Positions 6,637-11,923 of a DNA stretch of 15,135 nucleotides are shown here, one piece after another (the first letter of the stretch is position 1; each line of letters starts with the position of its first letter). The translations under genes and the position numbers were made by a program. The notes under the pieces were generated by a model. That model made no database searches and had not been told where the DNA came from. It saw only the letters and a program-made list of their open reading frames with translations. Source of the DNA: JANRKF01 sp964519595 (GTDB lineage: Bacteria; Pseudomonadota; Alphaproteobacteria; Rickettsiales; SXRF01); NCBI GenBank assembly GCA_964519595.1, contig CAZFJN010000044.1, positions 1 through 15,135 on the forward strand, written 5' to 3'.

Positions 6637-7332
6637 CTAAGCCGCCAATTCCGCAAGATCTAACTTAATACCAACTCCCATAGTGGAGGAAATGCCAATT
6701 TTTTTGATATAATTACCTTTGGAAGTTGCCGGTTTAGCTTTTTTCACCGCCTCAATAAAGGCTTTTGCATTTTCCAACAGCTTATCTTCACTGAAGCTTA
6801 CTTTGGCAATTCCGGCGTGAACTATTCCGGCTTTATCAAGACGGAATTCAACCTGGCCAGATTTTGCGGCTTTTACTGCTTCCGCGACATTTGGTGTAAC
6901 CGTGCCGAGCTTAGGATTTGGCATTAAACCTTTAGGACCAAGGACTTTTCCCAGCTTTCCTACTAATCCCATCATGTCAGGACTAGCAATCAGGCGGTCA
7001 AAATCAGTAAAGCCAGCGCCGATTTTATCAGCAAGATCTTCCGCGCCGACAAAATCCGCTCCGGCTTTTTGCGCGTCCGCTGCCTTATCAGCGCGAGCGA
7101 AAACCGCCACGCGGATTGTTTTGCCAGTGCCGTGCGGCATTGAAACCATACCGCGAACTTGTTGATCAGACTGTTTAGGATCAACGCCGAGATTGATTGC
7201 TATATCAACTGTTTCATCAAATTTTGCAGTTGCGCCGCTTTTTACCAGCTTGATTGCTTCGGCAAGGCTGTAGCGTTTGTTACGATCTACTGCGGCGATG
7301 AGTTTTTTTCTTTTTTTGCTGATGCGTGACAT
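6637..7332 (-). CDS. rplA: 50S ribosomal protein L1
   Basis: L1 (231 residues) forms the mobile stalk at the ribosomal exit site and helps release deacylated tRNA. Family hallmarks seen are KFDETVDIAINLGVDPKQSD (about 37-56), VRGMVSMPHGTGKTIRVAVF (59-78), GKLGKVLGPKGLMPNPKLGT near 125-144, and the C-terminal GNYIKKIGISSTMGVGIKLD. The ATG is one base after the rplK TAA, and GGAGG lies six bases before it inside the end of rplK, giving close translational coupling. L1 often represses the rplK-rplA mRNA by binding its leader; see the region upstream of rplK. Confidence 0.98.
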   Translation of the reverse strand: MSRISKKRKKLIAAVDRNKRYSLAEAIKLVKSGATAKFDETVDIAINLGVDPKQSDQQVRGMVSMPHGTGKTIRVAVFARADKAADAQKAGADFVGAEDLADKIGAGFTDFDRLIASPDMMGLVGKLGKVLGPKGLMPNPKLGTVTPNVAEAVKAAKSGQVEFRLDKAGIVHAGIAKVSFSEDKLLENAKAFIEAVKKAKPATSKGNYIKKIGISSTMGVGIKLDLAELAA

Positions 7333-7333
7333 G

Positions 7334-7768
7334 TTATGCCTCCACCACTTGCAAGCCCATTGACTGCGCCGAGCCGCGAATCATCCGCGCTGCTGCTTCA
7401 ACGTCATGAGCATTCATATCAGACATTTTTTCCTTAGCGATTTCACGAATCTGCGCCATGGTTATTTTTCCGGCTACTGCGCCTTTGCCAGTGGTTTTTG
7501 AGCCTTTTTGAATTTTTGCGGCTTTTTTCAAATAGTAAGAAACCGGCGATTTGCGAGTTATGAAGGTGAAGCTGCGATCCTGATAAGCGGTGATCACTAC
7601 CGGAATTGGCGCGCCTGGCTCCATTTTCTGAGTGGCGGCATTAAATGCCTTGCAGAATTCCATTATATTAAGGCCGCGCTGTCCCAGCGCAGGGCCAACC
7701 GGCGGTGAAGGATTTGCTTTCCCTGCCGGTATTTCCAGTTTAATAAAACCAGCTACTTTTTTAGCCAT
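7334..7768 (-). CDS. rplK: 50S ribosomal protein L11
   Basis: L11 (144 residues) is part of the GTPase-associated centre and is needed for RelA sensing of uncharged tRNA. The sequence is typical: MAKKVAGFIKLEIPAGKANP, then PPVGPALGQRGLNIMEFCKAFN with the proline hinge, and the C-terminal rRNA-binding domain ending AARMIRGSAQSMGLQV. The SD is weak (GAGA). It is the first gene of the cluster here. secE and nusG, which commonly precede it, are absent; hisF lies upstream on the same strand after a 337-base gap. Confidence 0.98.
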   Translation of the reverse strand: MAKKVAGFIKLEIPAGKANPSPPVGPALGQRGLNIMEFCKAFNAATQKMEPGAPIPVVITAYQDRSFTFITRKSPVSYYLKKAAKIQKGSKTTGKGAVAGKITMAQIREIAKEKMSDMNAHDVEAAARMIRGSAQSMGLQVVEA

Positions 7769-7861
7769 GACAATCTCTGTTCTATAAGTGGTTCAAACGC
7801 AGGCCACGCTTTAATTTCAAGGAACCTGCTCCCAAGACTTTCCCAAAGTTTTAACAAAATT

Positions 7862-7883
7862 TTGTTGGCAATTTTACCAACAA
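7862..7883 (-). promoter_or_regulatory. Stem-loop in the rplK leader
   Basis: TTGTTGG and CCAACAA form a seven-base perfect stem with an eight-base loop, 94 bases before the rplK start and inside the 337-base hisF-rplK gap. Flanking AAAATT runs could lengthen it with a bulge. A second small stem, GTGG with CCAC at 7788-7807, lies closer to the gene. Either could be part of a ribosomal-protein (L1) feedback site, but I could not match them to the L1-binding consensus. No clear -35/-10 pair was found; TTGCAT at about 7927-7932 on the minus strand is the best -35, without a good -10 at the right distance. Confidence 0.3.
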
Positions 7884-7975
7884 TTTTGCAAACAAGGGAG
7901 GCGGATTTCTACAGCAAACAAAATAATATGCAAGTGGTTTTTTAATTTATTTTTCATTTTTTAAATTTAATGATG

Positions 7976-8023
7976 AATTTCATAATAAATTTCATGGCAA
8001 ATTTCATAATAAATGTCGTGGTA
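7976..8023. repeat. Two tandem copies of a 24-base AT-rich unit
   Basis: AATTTCATAATAAATTTCAT followed by GGCA (7976-7999) repeats as 8000-8023 with three changes. The array is in the hisF-rplK gap. On the minus strand the repeats create a 17-codon ORF (8007 to 7954) reading MKFAMKFIMKFIIKFKK, with no Shine-Dalgarno sequence in front. The remainder of the gap is AT-rich and, apart from the stem-loop noted separately, shows no gene. Confidence 0.75.
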
Positions 8024-8105
8024 AAGTCGCAGTTAAAAACCACCATTTTCCTCACTATCGGCAGTTAATTCTGGATTTAGGCTCTTGCCACAATGACAGC
8101 GATGT

Positions 8106-8861
8106 TTACAGCCGGACGGCAATGCCTGCGGCCAGCATTGCCTGTTTTGCTTCTTTAATCGACAATATGCCAAAATGAAAGACTGAGGCGGCAAGAACGG
8201 CGCTGGCTTTGCCGATTTTTACCGCATCTATGAAATGCGCCAGCTCGCCGATTCCTCCGGAAGCGATGGTCGGAATGGAAACGGCTTGTGAAACCGCGCT
8301 GGTTAAGTCCGTATCAACGCCTTGCCTTGTTCCGTCGCGGTCCATTGAGGTTAGTAATATTTCTCCGGCGCCGTAATTTTCCATCTTCTTTGCCCAGTTT
8401 ACAGCGTCAATTCCGGTTGCGTTACGGCCGCCATGTGTGAATATCTGAAAGCCGGAGTCGGTTTTTTTAGCGTCAAGAGCAACCACAATGCACTGACTGC
8501 CGAATTTATCTGCCGCCTCGCGTACAAATTCAGGGCGTTTAACCGCTTCCGTATTTATCGAAACCTTATCAGCGCCGGCGAGCAGAAGCTGGCGGATATC
8601 TTCCAGAGTGCGAACGCCGCCGCCGACGGTAAGCGGCATGAAGCAGGAATTAGCAACAGAGGAAATAACCTCATATAATATGCCGCGATTATCGGAACTG
8701 GCGGTTATATCAAGAAAACAAAGCTCATCAGCGCCTTGCGCGTCATAAATCCTTGCCTGCTCAACCGGATTGCCAGCATCAACCAGATCAACAAAATTAA
8801 CGCCCTTGACCACGCGGCCATTTTTTACGTCTAAACAAGGGATAATGCGAGTTTTTAGCAA
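8106..8861 (-). CDS. hisF: Imidazole glycerol phosphate synthase, cyclase subunit HisF
   Basis: HisF (251 residues) is the (beta-alpha)8-barrel subunit that uses ammonia supplied by HisH to close the imidazole ring. It forms imidazole glycerol phosphate and AICAR in histidine synthesis. Both catalytic aspartates are in their standard places, D11 (RIIPCLDVKNG) and D130 (IVVALDAKK). The phosphate-binding loops VGGGVRT and ASGGIG are present. The start is a TTG at 8861: it has AGAGG six bases upstream and gives the canonical MLKTRIIPCLD N-terminus, while no ATG fits. hisH, hisA and other his genes are not in the window, so the gene is apart from a his operon here. It is divergent from nrdR, with which it shares a 127-base upstream region. 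Confidence 0.96.
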   Translation of the reverse strand: MLKTRIIPCLDVKNGRVVKGVNFVDLVDAGNPVEQARIYDAQGADELCFLDITASSDNRGILYEVISSVANSCFMPLTVGGGVRTLEDIRQLLLAGADKVSINTEAVKRPEFVREAADKFGSQCIVVALDAKKTDSGFQIFTHGGRNATGIDAVNWAKKMENYGAGEILLTSMDRDGTRQGVDTDLTSAVSQAVSIPTIASGGIGELAHFIDAVKIGKASAVLAASVFHFGILSIKEAKQAMLAAGIAVRL

Positions 8862-8930
8862 GATTAACCTCTTAGAGTCTTACTTAACTTATTAATTAAC
8901 TTATTATTATCTAAATATTGTTAGAGTAGA

Positions 8931-8959
8931 TCTTTAGTCTTCTATAAGTTGATTATCAA
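8931..8959 (-). promoter_or_regulatory. Possible hisF promoter
   Basis: On the minus strand TTGATA (8959-8954) and TAAAGA (8936-8931) are 17 bases apart, 70 bases before the hisF TTG. The -35 lies within the first of the tandem TTGATTATCAAG units, so any protein bound there could affect both hisF and nrdR. The match is moderate and the DNA is AT-rich, so chance is possible. Confidence 0.3.
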
Positions 8960-8972
8960 GTTGATTATCAAG
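8949..8972. repeat. Tandem palindromic 12-mers upstream of nrdR
   Basis: TTGATTATCAAG occurs twice without a gap. Each unit holds the palindrome TTGATtATCAA, which suits a dimeric DNA-binding protein. The array ends eight bases before the nrdR Shine-Dalgarno GAGG. The GATTATC core is the complement of the GATAATC unit that builds the large repeats downstream of nrdR. Confidence 0.65.
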
Positions 8973-8988
8973 CTGATTTGAGGAAATT

Positions 8989-9456
8989 ATGAAATGTCCT
9001 TATTGTGGTCATGCTGATACGCAGGTGAAGGATTCGCGTCCCAGTGAGGATGGTTTGACCATTCGCCGTCGCCGTTTTTGTCCGGAATGCAATTCGCGTT
9101 TTACTACTTTCGAGCGCGTGCAGCTTCGTGAGCTGACTTTGATTAAGAAAAATGGTGAAAGGCGGATTTTTGATCGCGATAAGCTGTTGCGCTCTGTGCA
9201 GATGGCGACGCGCAAAAGGCCGGTAACTGCTGATCAGGTTGATCAGCTGGTTACGCGTGTTACGCAAAAGCTGGAAACTATTGGCGAGCAGGAAATACCA
9301 AGCGCGGTAGTTGGCAATGTGGTTATGGACGAGCTGAAAAATCTTGATACAGTAGCATATATCCGCTTTGCCTCTGTTTATCGCGATTTCCGTGAAGCCA
9401 GAGATTTTGAAAACATTGTCGAAGAGCTTGGCGAGAAAAAAGACGAATCTTTTTAG
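8989..9456 (+). CDS. nrdR: Transcriptional repressor NrdR
   Basis: NrdR (155 residues) represses ribonucleotide reductase genes according to the ATP/dATP state. The N-terminal zinc ribbon has C3, C6, C31 and C34 (MKCPYCGH...FCPECNSRF). It is followed by RFTTFERVQ and an ATP-cone domain at about 49-139, containing the LIKKNGERRIFDRDKL start and the YIRFASVYRDF end. The ATG follows GAGG at a five-base distance. I see no NrdR box (ACACTATATATTGTGT-type) in front of it or elsewhere, so its targets lie outside the window. It is divergent from hisF, and its stop is three bases from the first of two large repeats. Confidence 0.97.
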   Translation: MKCPYCGHADTQVKDSRPSEDGLTIRRRRFCPECNSRFTTFERVQLRELTLIKKNGERRIFDRDKLLRSVQMATRKRPVTADQVDQLVTRVTQKLETIGEQEIPSAVVGNVVMDELKNLDTVAYIRFASVYRDFREARDFENIVEELGEKKDESF

Positions 9457-9459
9457 TAA

Positions 9460-9606
9460 GATAATCGGATAATCAGATAATCAGATAATCGGATGACCAG
9501 ATGATAATTTTTCTTCCGCTAATCTGCTTAACTTCTGATAATATAACTATCTGATCATCCGATCATCTGGTAATCTGATTATCCTCTTCACTTCTGATTA
9601 TCCTCT
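9460..9606. repeat. Composite palindromic repeat, copy A
   Basis: The left arm is six octamers of the form GATAATC[A/G] (9460-9507, the last two varied). Then comes TTTTTCTTCCGCTAATCTGC and CTTAACTTCTGATAATATAA, and a right arm of inverted octamers (about 9549-9584) that pairs with the left for more than 30 bases with a few mismatches. It ends with two 19-base CTGATTATCCTCTTCACTT units. The inner part (9500-9569) matches copy B at 9811-9880 almost base for base. It begins three bases after the nrdR stop and so lies in the nrdR 3' UTR. Confidence 0.85.
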
Positions 9607-9643
9607 TTTTACATATTATTCACTGATAATGTCGAATTATAAT

Positions 9644-9697
9644 CCCCGATTTGTCGCATAAATGGCTTTATTTTCCCCGATTTGTCTCTTATAATGG
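9644..9697 (+). repeat. CCCCGATTTGTC direct repeat pair
   Basis: CCCCGATTTGTC starts at 9644 and again at 9675, 31 bases apart (three helical turns). Each is followed by a similar tail ending AATGG (CGCATAAATGG and TCTTATAATGG). The second tail overlaps TATAAT (9690-9695) and the ATG of a short ORF. The arrangement looks like an operator pair or a duplicated gene start in front of a now-truncated gene. The pair lies between repeat copies A and B. Confidence 0.6.
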
Positions 9698-9783
9698 AGA
9701 AAATAGAGAAAATTAGTTCCTTAATGCTCGAAAAGTCACAACATAGATCTGAAATTATTGTTTCTGATTTCTCTTACAGATAA
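9694..9783 (+). pseudogene. 29-codon ORF remnant cut by repeat copy B
   Basis: ATG at 9694 opens a 29-codon frame starting MEKIEKISSLMLEKSQHRSE and ending SDFSYR. The frame stops at the TAA (9781-9783) that belongs to the GATAATC octamers of repeat copy B. The peptide looks like a normal helical protein start rather than random translation, and it has repeated sequence upstream of it. I infer it is the 5' stump of a lost gene. There is no Shine-Dalgarno sequence, and no continuation is seen after copy B. I do not recognise the family. Confidence 0.3.
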
Positions 9784-9930
9784 TCAGATAATCGGATAAT
9801 CAGATGATCAGATGATAATTTTTCTTCTGCTAATCCGCTTAACTTCTGATAATATAACTATCTGATCATCTGATCATCTGATCATCTGATTATCCCCTTA
9901 ATTTCTGATTATCCTCTTCACTTCTGACAA
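9779..9930. repeat. Composite palindromic repeat, copy B
   Basis: This has the same plan as copy A. GATAATC/GATGATC octamers make a left arm, and 9794-9816 is the exact reverse complement of 9873-9895 (23 bases). The 56-base interior matches copy A with few changes, and three 19-base CTGATTATCC-type units follow, the last degenerate. It ends next to the stop codon of the convergent sulfotransferase gene (9936). With copy A it accounts for most of the 479-base gap between nrdR and that gene. Confidence 0.85.
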
Positions 9931-9935
9931 TCCGC

Positions 9936-10703
9936 TCAGCTATAAAAACTCATTGCCTGTGGTGCGTGGAGATTAAGGGCGGTGATTATTTGTTGATCTT
10001 CAGCTTTTGTGGAATCGGATTGTGGTTTTTGGTAGTTTAATTCGCGGTTTAATATATTGGAATTGGCGGTTATCATTTCTTCATAGCGAATCAGTTTTAA
10101 TTGTTTCTGGTAGTTAAGCAGGCGGCAAAATATCAGTTCGAGAATCTTTGCTTGTTTTTGTAGAAGTGGAATCTGCTCTTTTACCAGTTCGCGCAGTTCC
10201 GGCCAGTAGGCGGTAGCATTAGGCATTTCGCCACGGCTTATTGGCAGATTGAGTCGTCGCCATGAGCGGATTATCGGCAGCGGATGACGTATAACAGCGA
10301 ATATTTCACAAGCTTGCAGCTTTATTAATTCCGGCAGAACGGCGAGATAAGGACCGTTATGCTTAATCGCCAGAGTGAAATTCGCCGATAAGTTAGAGCA
10401 TTGCCGTTGCTGAATTTTGAATATTTGTTTTCCTTCATTATCGTAATAGTTAGTAATTGCGTTGCCGTCTTTGTTTCTGCGATCAGGCACAGCTTCTCCG
10501 GCCAGTAATCTGCCGCGCAGGGCGGAAAAATCATCAATAACCGCGCGGGCAAATTCAGAAGCATCCAGCGCCGGGCTGGCATGATGCCAATCTGGTTCAT
10601 TAAGGCAGATTGAATTTTCCTGCGAATCAATAATCGCGGCGGCGAGAGTTGTTCCAGAACGCGGAATTCCGGTGATTATTATGTTGTTATTTCTGTGATT
10701 CAT
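9936..10703 (-). CDS. Sulfotransferase family protein
   Basis: This 255-residue protein has both PAPS-binding elements of sulfotransferases. The 5'-phosphosulfate loop is IIITGIPRSGTTLAAAII (8-25, with R15, S16, G17, T18 and T19). The 3'-phosphate motif is FAVIRHPLPIIRSW (136-149), with R139 and S147 in the usual places. It would move a sulfuryl group from PAPS to an acceptor, probably a glycan given the glycosyltransferase 17 bases upstream on the same strand. Length is on the short side and the C-terminal third (about 180-255) shows no motif I recognise. There is no signal peptide, so it is likely cytoplasmic. The start at 10703 follows an 11-base tandem duplication that creates an extra upstream ATG; the downstream one is right because the other stops after four codons. 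Family is clear, acceptor unknown. Confidence 0.82.
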   Translation of the reverse strand: MNHRNNNIIITGIPRSGTTLAAAIIDSQENSICLNEPDWHHASPALDASEFARAVIDDFSALRGRLLAGEAVPDRRNKDGNAITNYYDNEGKQIFKIQQRQCSNLSANFTLAIKHNGPYLAVLPELIKLQACEIFAVIRHPLPIIRSWRRLNLPISRGEMPNATAYWPELRELVKEQIPLLQKQAKILELIFCRLLNYQKQLKLIRYEEMITANSNILNRELNYQKPQSDSTKAEDQQIITALNLHAPQAMSFYS

Positions 10704-10716
10704 ATGTGATTCATAT
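10695..10716. repeat. 11-base tandem duplication at the sulfotransferase start
   Basis: GTGATTCATAT is present twice in tandem. On the minus strand this gives two ATGAATCAC sequences 11 bases apart. The first opens a four-codon frame (MNHI, then TGA) whose stop overlaps the real start as ATATGA; the second begins the sulfotransferase. Confidence 0.8.
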
Positions 10717-10720
10717 GCTA

Positions 10721-11674
10721 TCAGATATCAGGATCACGGCGCAGCAATTGCGATAATTCACGCAGCCATGCTTCCTTAAAGCGGTTCTCATTGTAAAGAG
10801 AAGCAGTGCGAAAGCCGCCTTCGACACATTGCTGGGCAAGATTATCATCTTCAAAAGCGCGCTGCACTATGGCAGGAAGTGGCCGCAAATCGCGAATACT
10901 GCCGACCAGCGCGTTATGTCCCTGGCGGATGTAATCAGCTCCGGCCAGACCGTCAACTCCGCTTACCATAGTGCCGATTGCCATTGCTTCCAGCGGCACA
11001 AGTCCGAATCCTTCCGCCAGCGATAAATTAACCAGATAACGAACGTTGCCAAGCTCACGCAGAAAATCTTCCTGCGCCATTCTTCGTCCTTCGACAACAT
11101 GCGAAAGATCAATCAGCGGCGCGGTTTTAGCCAGCCGCCTTTGCAGAAATTGCAAGAGTATATGATGTTCACGCGAGGGGTTTTTAATATAGACTATCGA
11201 CGATCCGGCCGGACGCTGTTGCCATGGTATTGTCGGAGCGGCAGGCGGAGTTATGAAAGGCGGAATAATCGCAGTGGTGATGCCGTAAAGAGCGTGAACA
11301 TAGCGTGCTACCAGATTGCTCACTGACACATAAAGATCAAAATGACAATCAAGCAGTAAAAATGTCCTAAAATCCTGAATATACATTATTTTTTTGCCCG
11401 GCAGGCGCAGTCCGAACAGAAAATGCGAAAATGCCGGATTAACTACCAGAACATCGTCCGGAGTTATGTTTTTTTCCATATCGGCAACTGCCATCAGGCG
11501 CATCTTTGTATCATATTTGAAAATCTCCTTGCCATGTTCTTCCAGCGAATAAACTGCAACGTCAATCAATTCATAAGAAAAATGTCGAGCCAGCAGACGG
11601 CCAATCTGGTAAGCCATATAAGCTCCGCCAGTTGGAATAGTAGCTCCGATTACATATGCTTTGCGAGAGGACAT
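10721..11674 (-). CDS. Glycosyltransferase, family 4 (GT-B) type
   Basis: This 317-residue protein carries the donor-binding signature of GT4 enzymes near its C-terminus: LSLAEGFGLVPLEAMAIGTM (218-236 region), with E221 and E229 forming the E-x7-E motif. It is followed by VSGVDGLAGADYIRQGHNAL. An N-terminal GT-B-like half begins RKAYVIGATIPTGGAYMAYQ with a glycine-rich turn. The protein is somewhat shorter than typical GT4 enzymes (about 350-400). There is no signal peptide or membrane helix, so it is expected to act in the cytoplasm or at the inner face of the membrane. It is followed after 17 bases by the sulfotransferase, which suggests one short pathway making a sulfated surface sugar. 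The ATG has no Shine-Dalgarno sequence. Sugar donor and acceptor cannot be told from the sequence. Confidence 0.82.
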   Translation of the reverse strand: MSSRKAYVIGATIPTGGAYMAYQIGRLLARHFSYELIDVAVYSLEEHGKEIFKYDTKMRLMAVADMEKNITPDDVLVVNPAFSHFLFGLRLPGKKIMYIQDFRTFLLLDCHFDLYVSVSNLVARYVHALYGITTAIIPPFITPPAAPTIPWQQRPAGSSIVYIKNPSREHHILLQFLQRRLAKTAPLIDLSHVVEGRRMAQEDFLRELGNVRYLVNLSLAEGFGLVPLEAMAIGTMVSGVDGLAGADYIRQGHNALVGSIRDLRPLPAIVQRAFEDDNLAQQCVEGGFRTASLYNENRFKEAWLRELSQLLRRDPDI

Positions 11675-11750
11675 TTTTTTAGTACAATTTTCTAATACAA
11701 GGCAATTATTTGCAGAATTACTTCAAGCATTATTGTCATTCTATTCTATC

Positions 11751-11906
11751 TTGGCAAGTCGCGGCAAGGCTATTATTTGCAATATTGTTCGTACTATTTT
11801 CTCGCTGGTATTTGTGTTTGTATTCTTGCTTGCAGTTATTAACTATTCCGTGCTTGCAATTTTTCCTTATGGCGATAATCTAGCTCGAATAATCTGGCTC
11901 GAGTAG
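11751..11906 (+). CDS. Possible small membrane protein (doubtful)
   Basis: An open frame in the 249-base gap between the glycosyltransferase and the lipoprotein gene encodes a clear transmembrane segment, VRTIFSLVFVFVFLLAVINY, followed by SVLAIFPYGDNLARIIWLE. There is no ATG. A TTG at 11751 gives 51 residues; the frame itself is open from further upstream, overlapping the divergent glycosyltransferase. No Shine-Dalgarno sequence is seen. The hydrophobic run could come from T-rich DNA by chance, although the polar tail looks protein-like. The best promoter for the next gene lies inside it. Confidence 0.25.
   Translation: MASRGKAIICNIVRTIFSLVFVFVFLLAVINYSVLAIFPYGDNLARIIWLE
11854..11881 (+). 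promoter_or_regulatory. Possible promoter of the lipoprotein-aminotransferase pair
   Basis: TTGCAA (11854-11859) and TAATCT (11876-11881) are 16 bases apart, about 43 bases before the lipoprotein ATG. Between them and the gene, CGAATAA (11886-11892) and TTATTCG (11908-11914) could form a weak stem followed by GTTTTTT. This may be a leader hairpin or the end of the doubtful small ORF. Confidence 0.35.
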
Positions 11907-11923
11907 TTTATTCGGTTTTTTAT

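Noticed and set aside
8041..8105. Terminator after hisF
   Set aside because: GCAGTTAA occurs twice here as a direct rather than inverted repeat, so no stem with a T-tract can form.
9460..9930. A CRISPR array in the repeat-rich gap
   Set aside because: The repeated units are 8- and 19-base tandem or inverted elements without unique spacers of even length.
11661..11906. 81-codon plus-strand ORF starting inside the glycosyltransferase
   Set aside because: Its TTG start overlaps the divergent gene and has no ribosome-binding site. Only the shorter 51-codon version is kept, at low confidence.
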